Made by a program: the position numbers and the translations under genes. Shown here one piece after another: positions 1 to 7,668 of a DNA stretch of 64,000 nucleotides. Origin of the DNA: Staphylococcus lutrae. GTDB taxonomy: Bacteria; Bacillota; Bacilli; Staphylococcales; Staphylococcaceae. The notes beneath the pieces are model-generated. The model was not told the DNA's origin. It searched no databases and saw only the letters and a program-made list of their open reading frames with translations. The stretch spans positions 1,798,001-1,862,000 of the forward strand of contig NZ_CP020773.1 of NCBI RefSeq assembly GCF_002101335.1. Direction: 5' to 3'. Within the stretch, counting starts at the first letter, position 1. Every line of letters starts with the position of its first letter.

Positions 1-42
1 TTCTTTGTATTAATGTTAGGTATCAGTTATTTCAATATGTAA
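1..42 (+). CDS. secG: SecG C-terminal end (partial)
   Basis: The first 42 bases are open in frame 1 and read FFVLMLGISYFNM before a TAA stop. This matches the end of staphylococcal SecG, the small two-helix subunit of the SecYEG translocon. In staphylococci secG lies directly upstream of est, rnr and smpB, the order seen here. Only the last 13 residues are inside the window, so the call rests on this short tail and on synteny. Confidence 0.7.
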   Translation, partial: FFVLMLGISYFNM

Positions 43-74
43 AGTCCGGCCGTTGAACAGTCGGACTTTTTTGT
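42..74 (+). terminator. Rho-independent terminator after secG
   Basis: AAAGTCCG pairs with CGGACTTT across a short loop and is followed by a run of T. It sits immediately after the secG stop codon and separates secG from est. Confidence 0.8.
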
Positions 75-131
75 TTGTGTGCATCGGTTCAAACCGATAA
101 AATAAAGGAGACGAGCAATTGAAAGGACGAG

Positions 132-881
132 ATGTCAGAGATGAAAATACAATTACCAAAACCTTTCTTTTTTGAGGAAGGAAAACGTGCAGTATTACTA
201 TTACACGGCTTTACGGGCAACAGTTCAGATGTCCGACAACTCGGCCGTTTTTTACAGAGAAAAGGGTATACTTCTTATGCCCCTCATTATGAAGGTCATG
301 CTGCACCGCCGGAAGAGATTTTAAAATCAAGTCCACACGTTTGGTATAAAGACGTGTTAGATGGATATGATTTTTTGGTTGACAAAGGTTATGATGAAAT
401 TGCGGTAGCTGGATTGTCGCTAGGTGGTGTTTTTGCATTAAAACTGAGCTTAAATCGGAGCTTGAAAGGGATCGCAACGATGTGTGCACCGATGTATATT
501 AAAACAGAGGGATCGATGTATAAAGGTGTGTTAGCGTATGCACGTCAATTTAAAAAATATGAAGGTAAAGATGAAGAAACAATCGAGCGAGAAATGGCTG
601 CTTTTCATCCTACTGAAACATTAAAAGAATTACAAGTCATGCTACAAGGTGTGCGTGATTCAGTAGATGAAGTCATTGATCCGCTATTAATCATCCAAGC
701 TGAACATGATGAAATGATTAACCCAGATTCAGCAAACATCATATACGATGAAGCGATGTCCGATGATAAACGGATTTCATGGTATAAAAATTCGGGTCAT
801 GTGATTACGATTGGTAAGGAAAAAGATGCTGTATTTGAAGATGTTTATCAGTTTTTAGAGACGTTAGATTGGTCTGAGTAA
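132..881 (+). CDS. est: Carboxylesterase, alpha/beta hydrolase (Est)
   Basis: The 249-residue protein has the alpha/beta-hydrolase pattern. There is an LLLHGFTG oxyanion loop near the N terminus, a nucleophile elbow GLSLGG, an Asp in QAEHDEM and a C-terminal SGHVI histidine, so the Ser-Asp-His triad is complete. It resembles the staphylococcal/Geobacillus Est30-type carboxylesterase that cleaves short-chain esters in the cytosol. The ATG at 132 follows GAAAGGACGAG; a second ATG at 141 is possible. It lies upstream of rnr with a 55-nt gap, as in other staphylococci. The physiological substrate is unknown. Confidence 0.93.
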   Translation: MSEMKIQLPKPFFFEEGKRAVLLLHGFTGNSSDVRQLGRFLQRKGYTSYAPHYEGHAAPPEEILKSSPHVWYKDVLDGYDFLVDKGYDEIAVAGLSLGGVFALKLSLNRSLKGIATMCAPMYIKTEGSMYKGVLAYARQFKKYEGKDEETIEREMAAFHPTETLKELQVMLQGVRDSVDEVIDPLLIIQAEHDEMINPDSANIIYDEAMSDDKRISWYKNSGHVITIGKEKDAVFEDVYQFLETLDWSE

Positions 882-936
882 TATAACGGTATGGATAGAA
901 TAGATGAACAATTTATGAAGAGAAAGGAGGCGCAAA

Positions 937-3297
937 ATGAATTTAAAAGAAGAGATTAAAACCATCATTAAAAGCGAAAATTATGAACCGATGTCTGTTT
1001 CTGATTTCCAAGATGCATTAGGATTAAACAGTGCAGATTCGTTTCGTGACCTCATCAAAATTTTAGTAGAATTAGAACAGACTGGAATGGTCACGCGCAC
1101 GAAACAAGATCGTTATCAAAAGAAGCAGGAGAATCAGTTGAAAGAAGGTTTAATTAGAGGGACATTAAGCCAGAATAAAAAAGGTTTCGCATTTTTACGA
1201 CCAGAAAATGAAGAGATGGAAGACATTTTTATCCCTCCAACAAAAGTGAATCGCGCGATGGATGGTGATATTGTCTTAGTCGAAGTGAAAAAGTCTCGCG
1301 GTGATTTTCGAAAAGGAAAATTCGAAGGTGAAGTCAAAGCGATTGAGTCTCATTCTGTGAAACAAGTTGTCGGCACGTTTTCGGAAGCACGTCACTTTGG
1401 ATTTGTGGTTCCCGATGATAAACGGATTATGCAAGACATTTTTATTCCTAAAGGTCAAGATCTAGGAGCAGTTGAAGGCCATAAAGTACTCGTTCAAATT
1501 ACAAATTACTCAGATGGTACAAACAATCCGGAAGGCCAGATTTCAGCAATTTTAGGTCATAAAAATGATCCTGGGGTTGATATTTTATCTATTATTTATC
1601 AACACGGGATTGAAATGACGTTTCCTGAAGACGTGTTAAAAGAAGCGGAGGCCATTCCTGAAACGATTCGCCCTGAAGAACGTCAAGGACGCCGTGATTT
1701 AAGAGGAGAATTAACGATAACAATTGATGGTGCAGATGCAAAAGATTTGGATGATGCCATTGCAGTTGAGAAGTTAGAAAACGGCAACACCTTACTCACT
1801 GTAAGCATTGCCGATGTGAGTCATTATGTCACAGAAGGCTCTGCATTGGATCAAGAAGCTTATGATCGAGCAACCAGTGTTTATCTGGTCGATCGTGTCA
1901 TTCCAATGATTCCACACCGTCTGAGTAATGGGATTTGTTCATTAAATCCTCACGTCGACCGTTTAGCGATGAGTTGTCGCATGGAAATTGATCGTCAAGG
2001 GACAGTTGTCCGACACGAGATTTTCGAAAGTATCATTCATTCTGATGCACGTATGACATATGAAGCGGTCAACCGTATCATTACTGATAAAGATCCTGAA
2101 ACGAGTGCACAATATGCCGAGCTCGTCCCGATGTTAGAATTAGCGCAAACATTATCAAAACAGTTAATCGCCATGCGTCAAAAGCGTGGAGAAATCGATT
2201 TTGATATCAAAGAAGCGAAAGTCATCGTGAACGAGGAAGGGATTCCAAAAGATGTGGTCACACGTGAACGTGGTGATGGAGAACGCTTGATTGAATCGTT
2301 TATGTTAATCGCAAATGAGACAGTGGCAGCACATTTTAGTGAAAAGCAAGTGCCATTCATTTATCGCATTCATGAACAACCGAAGTCAGAGCGTTTACGG
2401 CAATTTTTTGATTTTATTACAAATTTTGGCATTATGGTAAAAGGGACTGGAGAAGACATTCATCCAAGTACATTACAAAATATTAACGAAGCAATTGCAG
2501 GTCGACCGGAAGATCGCGTCATTTCAACGATGATGTTACGATCGATGCAACAAGCACGTTATGATGCTGAAAATACGGGACACTTTGGTTTAGCGGCAGA
2601 ATATTATACACACTTCACCTCACCTATTCGTCGTTATCCAGATTTAATCGTTCATCGTTTAGTGCGTAAATATTTAATTGAAAAATCAATGGATGCGCGT
2701 GCGATGCGTGAATGGGAAGAAAAGCTTCCACAGATTGCAGAGCATACGTCAAATCGTGAGCGACGTGCGATTGATGCTGAACGGGATACAGATGAGTTGA
2801 AAAAAGCAGAGTTTATGATTCAACATATTGGCGATGAATTTGAAGGGATTATTAGTTCAGTCGCAAATTTCGGGATGTTTATAGAGTTACCGAATACGAT
2901 TGAAGGAATGGTGAACGTTCAAAATATGACCGATGACTACTATCATTTTGATGAACGTCAAATGGCTTTGATCGGTGAACGAAAAGCAAAAGTATTTCGT
3001 ATCGGTGATGAGGTCAAAGTCAAGGTCGTTCATGTCGATGTAGAGGAGCGACAAATTGATTTCCAAATCATAGGCATGCCGATTGAAATGAGGACGTACC
3101 GTGAAAAAGTAGCACGGGGTCATACGATTCAAGCGAAAACAAAAGGTCAAGCTTTTGAGAAGAAAGATAAGAAAAATAAACGTAAGCAACGCAAAGGAAA
3201 ACATGCGAGACGCCGTGAAAAATCAGGTCGCACGGAACATCAACCGTTTTATAAAAATAAAAAAGTAAAGAAAAAGGCACGCAAGAAGAAAAAATAA
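937..3297 (+). CDS. rnr: Ribonuclease R
   Basis: The 786-residue 3'-5' exoribonuclease has the RNase II/R order: N-terminal helix-turn-helix-like region, two cold-shock domains, an RNB catalytic domain (DAKDLDDAI acidic motif at about 270-278) and an S1 domain (about 625-710). A very lysine-rich tail ends the protein. RNase R degrades structured RNA and takes part in trans-translation quality control with SmpB-tmRNA, whose genes follow directly. AAAGGAGG lies just upstream of the ATG. Length and domain content are normal. Confidence 0.97.
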   Translation: MNLKEEIKTIIKSENYEPMSVSDFQDALGLNSADSFRDLIKILVELEQTGMVTRTKQDRYQKKQENQLKEGLIRGTLSQNKKGFAFLRPENEEMEDIFIPPTKVNRAMDGDIVLVEVKKSRGDFRKGKFEGEVKAIESHSVKQVVGTFSEARHFGFVVPDDKRIMQDIFIPKGQDLGAVEGHKVLVQITNYSDGTNNPEGQISAILGHKNDPGVDILSIIYQHGIEMTFPEDVLKEAEAIPETIRPEERQGRRDLRGELTITIDGADAKDLDDAIAVEKLENGNTLLTVSIADVSHYVTEGSALDQEAYDRATSVYLVDRVIPMIPHRLSNGICSLNPHVDRLAMSCRMEIDRQGTVVRHEIFESIIHSDARMTYEAVNRIITDKDPETSAQYAELVPMLELAQTLSKQLIAMRQKRGEIDFDIKEAKVIVNEEGIPKDVVTRERGDGERLIESFMLIANETVAAHFSEKQVPFIYRIHEQPKSERLRQFFDFITNFGIMVKGTGEDIHPSTLQNINEAIAGRPEDRVISTMMLRSMQQARYDAENTGHFGLAAEYYTHFTSPIRRYPDLIVHRLVRKYLIEKSMDARAMREWEEKLPQIAEHTSNRERRAIDAERDTDELKKAEFMIQHIGDEFEGIISSVANFGMFIELPNTIEGMVNVQNMTDDYYHFDERQMALIGERKAKVFRIGDEVKVKVVHVDVEERQIDFQIIGMPIEMRTYREKVARGHTIQAKTKGQAFEKKDKKNKRKQRKGKHARRREKSGRTEHQPFYKNKKVKKKARKKKK

Positions 3298-3311
3298 GTT
3301 GAGGTGAAGCC

Positions 3312-3776
3312 ATGCCGAAAAAGTCAGGAAAAGGGACGTTAGCAGAAAATCGTAAAGCGCGCCACGATTATCATATTGAAGATACGATTGAGGCGGGTAT
3401 TGTATTACAAGGGACTGAAATCAAATCGATTCGACGTGGGAGTGCCAACTTGAAAGACAGCTATGCGCAAGTTAAACGAGGCGAGATGTTTTTGCATCAA
3501 ATGCATATTGCACCTTACGAAGAGGGTAACCGATTTAACCATGATCCACGCCGAGTTCGAAAGCTCTTGTTGCATAAACGGGAAATAGTCAAAATAGGCG
3601 AACGTACACGTGAAATGGGCTATTCTATCGTCCCTCTCAAATTGTATTTGAAACACGGGAACTGCAAAGTATTATTGGGCATCGCACGAGGTAAGAAAAA
3701 TTATGATAAGCGCCATGCTTTAAAAGAAAAAGCCGTCAAACGTGATATAGATCGTGCGATGAAACAAAATTATTAA
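3312..3776 (+). CDS. smpB: SsrA-binding protein SmpB
   Basis: The 154-residue protein carries the SmpB core: [19 protein letters not shown] near residues 35-53, an OB-fold, and a basic C-terminal tail that inserts in the decoding centre. It binds alanyl-tmRNA and brings it to stalled ribosomes. The gene starts 14 nt after rnr behind GAGGTGAAG and is followed at once by ssrA, the conserved Firmicutes arrangement. Confidence 0.97.
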   Translation: MPKKSGKGTLAENRKARHDYHIEDTIEAGIVLQGTEIKSIRRGSANLKDSYAQVKRGEMFLHQMHIAPYEEGNRFNHDPRRVRKLLLHKREIVKIGERTREMGYSIVPLKLYLKHGNCKVLLGIARGKKNYDKRHALKEKAVKRDIDRAMKQNY

Positions 3777-3805
3777 TGGTTTGCTAAGATTGTAAAAATT
3801 TGATA

Positions 3806-3840
3806 TGATATAATGTGCTTTCATGTGAAGAAAGCACATT
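3806..3840 (+). promoter_or_regulatory. Extended -10 promoter and hairpin before ssrA
   Basis: TGATATAAT (3806-3814) is an extended -10 element; no good -35 is visible. It is followed by a perfect stem TGTGCTTTC/GAAAGCACA (about 3814-3839), which ends 8 nt before mature tmRNA. The stem could be the smpB terminator or part of the pre-tmRNA leader; the sequence does not decide between these. Confidence 0.5.
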
Positions 3841-3847
3841 GAATCAC

Positions 3848-4203
3848 GGGGGCGTTTTTGGATTCGACAGGGGTCCCCAGAGCTTGTGAAGCGTGTCGGA
3901 GGGTTGGCTCCGTCATCAACACATCAGTTTATAATAACTGGCAAAACTAACAATAACTTAGCAGTAGCTGCCTAACGCACTCTGCATCACCTAACAGCAT
4001 CGCCTATGTGCTGTTAACGTGATTCAACTTTAGTAGGATACGCTCGTTACTGCCGTTTGAAGTCTGACGAGAAGAGATGAATCAAACTAGCATCATGTTG
4101 GCTGTCTATCGCCTTGCATGATGTGAATGTGATAGATAGACTACACACGTAGAAACATTTGTATCAGGACCTTTGGACGCGGGTTCGAATCCCGCCGTCT
4201 CCA
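3848..4203 (+). ncRNA. ssrA: Transfer-messenger RNA (tmRNA)
   Basis: The 5' end GGGGGCG pairs with CGTCTCC at the 3' end to form the tRNA-like acceptor stem, and GGGTTCGAATCCC is the T-arm. The tag frame (3940-3975) reads GKTNNNLAVAA then TAA, a variant of the staphylococcal tag. A discriminator A is encoded, but CCA is not and must be added. The RNA rescues stalled ribosomes together with SmpB. Its 3' end is the integration target of the adjacent island, which rebuilds it. Confidence 0.96.
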
Positions 4204-4257
4204 CTGTGTAGCCTATAACCCTTGTGGTTATGGGCTTTTTATTTTTGGGTGCACAAA
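4188..4257. repeat. attL: island attachment repeat in ssrA 3' end
   Basis: These 70 bases match 17511-17580 at 64 positions in the same orientation. They cover the tmRNA T-arm/acceptor end and the ssrA terminator hairpin. The integrase gene lies just inside, so this is the left junction of the island. Confidence 0.88.
4211..4246 (+). terminator. ssrA terminator within attL
   Basis: GCCTATAACC pairs with GGTTATGGGC (one G-U pair) followed by TTTTTATTTTT. It is duplicated in attR at about 17534-17569, so the attachment repeat carries the tmRNA terminator. Confidence 0.8.
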
Positions 4258-4281
4258 TAGTGCACAGATAATGCACAGCGT

Positions 4282-4315
4282 AAAAAACCACTTCCTTAAT
4301 TTAGGATAGTGGTTA
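4282..4315 (-). terminator. Terminator of the integrase gene
   Basis: Read on the minus strand, AACCACTATCC and GGAAGTGGTT form a stem followed by TTTTTT. It overlaps the integrase stop codon and points toward attL. Confidence 0.65.
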
Positions 4316-5419
4316 TAAATATTTTATTATCTCTTTTTGTGTGCTTGGATATAAGTGGCCATATCTATTATATACTTCTGTTGTGTCACTATGTCCTAAA
4401 CGTTGCGCGATAATCATCACACTAGCGCCTGCATTTACAAGTAAAGAAGCATGACTATGACGCCATTCATGTAATACAATACGTGGTATTTTTTCATCAT
4501 CTTCAAGGGAATCGTCTAGTGTTTTAAAAGCCTTGTTATACCAGCGGTCAATAAGTGATTCACTATACGCTTTGAAGAAATTACCAAACAATACATAATT
4601 ATCTTTGTACATTTTATTTTCTTTATACCACTCTTGAAAATCACGTAATGTGTCCATCATGTGTTGAGGCATATAAATGTCACGAATACTTGCTTTCGTT
4701 TTAGGTGTGGTTACCTCTCCATGATAGTCGGCTTTGTCAACGTGAATATAGTTTTCCTCAAAATTAACATTTTTCCATGTCAATGCTCGAATTTCTCCTT
4801 TACGCATACCGCTATAAAACAATAATTTAAAAAAGGTTTGTTGTTCAATGTTCGGTAAGATAGCGTAAAACTTTTGGTATTCTTCTAACGTCCAGTAATT
4901 TAATCGTTTAGAATTCTCAATTTCAAAGTTACCAACTAATGAGGCCACATTTTGCTTTAGATCATGAAACTTCATAGCATGATTTAAAATAGCAACAAGA
5001 TAAATGTGCATGCTTTTTAAATAATCTCCTGAGAATTTTTCTTTCATCTTCTTATTTTGAAACTTCATAATATCATGTGTTGTCATCTTAAATACGTCCA
5101 TTGAACCGAAATAAGGTACAAGGTGATTATTTGTATGTGTCTTTAATGCTTTGATACTTGAAGTTTTACGGCGTGCAGAATACCATTCTGTGTATTCTTC
5201 AACAAGCACATCAAACGGCAAGCGGTTAAGTTGACCAGCACCCTCCAATTCGTCCATGATTTCATTACACTTTTTCACAGCTTCTTTACGTTGTTTGAAG
5301 CCTTTACGTGTAATATACTGGCGTTTATTCGTCTTGTCATAGTATGTGATGCGGAAGTAATATGTACCACGTTTATCATCTTTATAAATGTTGTGGGATA
5401 GTCTTAAATCATGTTGCAA
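4313..5419 (-). CDS. int: Tyrosine-recombinase integrase of the island
   Basis: The 368-residue protein has an N-terminal AP2-like arm-binding region (YYFRITYYDKTNKRQYI), a core-binding SAM-like domain (about 65-165) and a tyrosine recombinase domain. The catalytic residues are visible: Arg in SGMRKGEIRAL, HEWRHS with the HxxR pair, and Tyr in the final EVYNRYGH segment. It catalyses integration and excision at the ssrA repeat next to it. The start is a TTG at 5419 behind GAGTGAT, overlapping the end of the repressor gene, so the two are probably cotranscribed. Confidence 0.93.
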   Translation of the reverse strand: MQHDLRLSHNIYKDDKRGTYYFRITYYDKTNKRQYITRKGFKQRKEAVKKCNEIMDELEGAGQLNRLPFDVLVEEYTEWYSARRKTSSIKALKTHTNNHLVPYFGSMDVFKMTTHDIMKFQNKKMKEKFSGDYLKSMHIYLVAILNHAMKFHDLKQNVASLVGNFEIENSKRLNYWTLEEYQKFYAILPNIEQQTFFKLLFYSGMRKGEIRALTWKNVNFEENYIHVDKADYHGEVTTPKTKASIRDIYMPQHMMDTLRDFQEWYKENKMYKDNYVLFGNFFKAYSESLIDRWYNKAFKTLDDSLEDDEKIPRIVLHEWRHSHASLLVNAGASVMIIAQRLGHSDTTEVYNRYGHLYPSTQKEIIKYL

Positions 5420-5421
5420 TT

Positions 5422-5997
5422 TTAATCACTCTTTTCGGATTCATCATATCTAGCAATACCATAACGGGTTTGAAAAATTATTTCAATTTGTTCCTTTATA
5501 TTTTCAATATCTTGAAGCAACGCTTCTTTATCCTCTGTGATGTAATAAATATTATTATAATCATTATATTGTTTTAAAATTGCAGTTATCATGGTGAGAT
5601 CGTTTACTGTGGAGTTTTTTAGAAATTTTAACGCTACTGATAAAAATAATTCTTCTGTATATCCTAATTCCATTGTGAGAATTTCTTTTAAATCGTTATC
5701 GATTCGTGTTCTGAAGTTTTTCCTAGATTCTTTAAAACTATTCTGTGATTCTTCCCAACTTTTTTTGAGTTCATCCTCAGATAAATCAGCCATTGTTTTT
5801 TTCCCTGTAATTAAATAAGTTTCGGAAACATCAAGGCCATAAGTGATACTTTTCAAAAATTCACGTGAAGGTTTTTCTCTTTTTCCATTTTCAATTTGCG
5901 AAATGTAGCCGGCAGAAAAACCGGTTTTCTTACTCAATTGTTCTAAAGTTATATTTTTTTCTTTTCTTATTTTTTTTATATTTTTCCCTACATTCAT
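5422..5997 (-). CDS. XRE-family repressor (PICI master regulator-like)
   Basis: The 191-residue protein has an N-terminal Cro/C1 helix-turn-helix (residues about 6-60, LEQLSKKTGFSAGYISQIE) and a C-terminal helical region without the LexA/CI peptidase Ser-Lys pair. Lack of an autocleavage domain suggests derepression by a helper-phage antirepressor, as with SaPI Stl; this is inference. It is divergent to the Cro-like gene, with repeated operators in the gap. AAAGAGGTG precedes the ATG. Confidence 0.82.
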   Translation of the reverse strand: MNVGKNIKKIRKEKNITLEQLSKKTGFSAGYISQIENGKREKPSREFLKSITYGLDVSETYLITGKKTMADLSEDELKKSWEESQNSFKESRKNFRTRIDNDLKEILTMELGYTEELFLSVALKFLKNSTVNDLTMITAILKQYNDYNNIYYITEDKEALLQDIENIKEQIEIIFQTRYGIARYDESEKSD

Positions 5998-6036
5998 TAT
6001 TACACCTCTTTCTCGTACTTTAATAATACCATTAAA

Positions 6037-6117
6037 TTTAACTGTGGTAAATTTTTGTTTGACAATTCTTTTTAGCTGTGGTTAAATTTAACTATAGCAA
6101 ATTTAGCTGTGGTTAAA
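6037..6117. promoter_or_regulatory. Four operator repeats between repressor and Cro-like genes
   Basis: Four near-identical 15-16-bp sites occur: TTTAACTGTGGTAAA (6037), TTTAGCTGTGGTTAAA (6071), TTTAACTATAGCAAA (6087) and TTTAGCTGTGGTTAAA (6102). The last three abut each other with 15-16-bp periodicity and overlap the rightward promoter. This is the expected design of a repressor/Cro switch. Confidence 0.78.
6059..6087 (+). promoter_or_regulatory. Rightward early promoter of the island
   Basis: TTGACA (6059-6064), a 17-nt spacer and TTAAAT (6082-6087) form a sigma-A promoter. Its -10 lies inside the operator repeats and it reads into the Cro-like gene at 6132. Confidence 0.7.
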
Positions 6118-6131
6118 AAGGAGGGGTGAAT

Positions 6132-6347
6132 ATGAATAATATGAAAGAGTTGAGAATTAACAAAAATCTCAAACAAAAAGAATTAGCTAGAATTACAGGT
6201 TTAAGTACATCGGCAATTTCATTGTTTGAAAATAATAAGTCAACACCATCAATGATTAGTGCTTATAAAATTGCGAAGGCTTTAAATGTTTCAATAGAAA
6301 AAATTTTCCCGCTAAATGTAGAAATTTATTTAAAAAAGGAGGAATAA
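6132..6347 (+). CDS. Cro-like XRE DNA-binding protein
   Basis: The 71-residue protein is a single helix-turn-helix domain (KELARITGLSTSAISLFE). Size and position, first gene opposite the repressor, match the Cro role. The ATG at 6132 is preferred over the GTG at 6126 because AAGGAGG then has normal spacing. It overlaps nothing and is 2 nt from the next gene. Confidence 0.8.
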   Translation: MNNMKELRINKNLKQKELARITGLSTSAISLFENNKSTPSMISAYKIAKALNVSIEKIFPLNVEIYLKKEE

Positions 6348-6349
6348 AC

Positions 6350-6568
6350 ATGACAAAAATTCATTACCCAGTTTTATACATCACACGAAAGGAACACGGA
6401 CACACGCAAAACTATGTGGCTAGAAAATTAAGTTTATCACCACAGCGTTATTCGTTAAAAGAAATTGGGAAAGCATATTTCACACTTCCGGAGGCACGCA
6501 CACTCAGCGAAATGTATGGCATTCCAATTGAACAACTATTCTCAACTGAATTTCCAATTACACAATAA
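6350..6568 (+). CDS. Small helix-turn-helix protein
   Basis: The 72-residue protein resembles an XRE fold (HTQNYVARKLSLSPQRYSLKE, with a degenerate turn) and ends with the GIPIEQLF segment typical of such domains. AAAAGGAGG precedes the ATG. It is the second early gene and probably modulates island transcription; its target is unknown. Confidence 0.68.
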   Translation: MTKIHYPVLYITRKEHGHTQNYVARKLSLSPQRYSLKEIGKAYFTLPEARTLSEMYGIPIEQLFSTEFPITQ

Positions 6569-6580
6569 GGAGGGATAACG

Positions 6581-6784
6581 ATGAAACAACAAGTAATTAT
6601 TACAAAGACAATTGTCGGTTGGTACAACATCAAAGACACTAAACACAATTTGCTTTTGAATGTATCGCCACAAGTATTTGAACAGTATTTTCCTGAAATC
6701 AATAATGATGTTCAAATTGCAGTGTTAGAAATGGATCTATCAAGAATTACAGAAATCAAAAATAAGAAAAAGGTAGGTAGTTAA
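6581..6784 (+). CDS. Hypothetical island early protein (67 aa)
   Basis: This is a 67-residue soluble protein without a recognised motif. A strong AAGGAGG lies 8 nt before the ATG. It is part of the tight rightward early operon (12 nt after the previous gene, 1 nt before the next). No function can be assigned. Confidence 0.6.
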   Translation: MKQQVIITKTIVGWYNIKDTKHNLLLNVSPQVFEQYFPEINNDVQIAVLEMDLSRITEIKNKKKVGS

Positions 6785-6785
6785 A

Positions 6786-6995
6786 ATGAACCAACAACAA
6801 ATACAGGTGCTTGATGATATTTATAATACATTGATTGCAGTAAGTGATGATGTAGCAACCGAGTACAAACATAAGATTAAAGATGGCGAAAATGAATGGT
6901 ATGAAACTGTGAGCCGCGAGAAACATTTAGAATCAATTATTCAGTGGGCTGTACAGCAAATTGAAAATAACTTTGAAATTGTGGAGGAAATTTAA
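6786..6995 (+). CDS. Hypothetical island early protein (69 aa)
   Basis: A 69-residue acidic, mostly helical protein; no motif recognised. It starts one nucleotide after the preceding stop behind AGGTAG and ends 1 nt before the next gene, so it is coding by context. Function unknown. Confidence 0.6.
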   Translation: MNQQQIQVLDDIYNTLIAVSDDVATEYKHKIKDGENEWYETVSREKHLESIIQWAVQQIENNFEIVEEI

Positions 6996-6996
6996 A

Positions 6997-7269
6997 ATGG
7001 ATATTTCAGAAAATATAAAGGAAATGAAACAAGTTGCGCTTAAATATGGTGATACAAAATATGCACTTGGTCGTGCTGTGGCACATAATGAAATGATCAA
7101 CGCATTAGCAACATATATTGTAACGCAATTATCAGATGAGAATGTTATCGAAGCATTTGAGAATTTCCAAATGATGATTAGGGACGATCTGGAAATTGAA
7201 GAGAAAAACACAACAATACACTTGGACGAACTCTATGTATTACTAAATGACAAAGGAGAGAACGAATAA
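6997..7269 (+). CDS. Hypothetical island early protein (90 aa)
   Basis: The 90-residue protein is helical and acidic. The ATG at 6997 is used because GTGGAGG lies about 20 nt upstream and an A-rich spacer leads to it; an upstream TTG at 6961 would overlap the previous gene. It overlaps the next gene by one base (stop/start). Function unknown. Confidence 0.58.
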   Translation: MDISENIKEMKQVALKYGDTKYALGRAVAHNEMINALATYIVTQLSDENVIEAFENFQMMIRDDLEIEEKNTTIHLDELYVLLNDKGENE

Positions 7270-7571
7270 TGAATTGGGAAATTAGAAATCTATTTAGTGA
7301 AATTGAAATAGTTAAAGAGAAAATCAATGATGCAGTTACTTCTTTTGAGTGGTTTGAAAATGAATATTTTATACATGAACCTAGTCACGTGTTGAGTATG
7401 AACGAAGTGAAAATACATGGCTATAAATATCATGAACACCGTATTCAAATTGCGCAGTTATGCGACTTAATGCATATATATATTGAGCGACTCGACAAGC
7501 AAATTCAAGAGTTTAAAGAAATAGAAAAAGCGTCATCAGCGAAGTTTGGCGACAGAACTGATAACGCATAG
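7269..7571 (+). CDS. DUF1474-family SaPI protein
   Basis: The 100-residue protein starts MNWEIRNLFSEIEIVKEKIN and has the YHEHRIQIAQ/ LMHIYIERLDK pattern I associate with DUF1474, a family found mainly in staphylococcal pathogenicity islands just before the replication gene. Here it sits upstream of the primase-helicase. Role unknown. The assignment is from memory of the family. Confidence 0.6.
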   Translation: MNWEIRNLFSEIEIVKEKINDAVTSFEWFENEYFIHEPSHVLSMNEVKIHGYKYHEHRIQIAQLCDLMHIYIERLDKQIQEFKEIEKASSAKFGDRTDNA

Positions 7572-7668
7572 CAGAAAAAAATATAAAAAATAATCAGAGC
7601 GATTAAGAAACACTCTACTAACATTATAGCATTTTTCGCTCTGATTGTAATTGGTTGGGAGGTATTTT

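Noticed and set aside
2887..3313. Minus-strand ORFs opposite rnr
   Set aside because: They are shadows of the rnr coding frame with no ribosome sites or recognisable domains.
4106..4291. Minus-strand 61-aa ORF near the island's left end
   Set aside because: It lies across the tmRNA 3' end and terminator; it is an antisense shadow of ssrA without a ribosome site.
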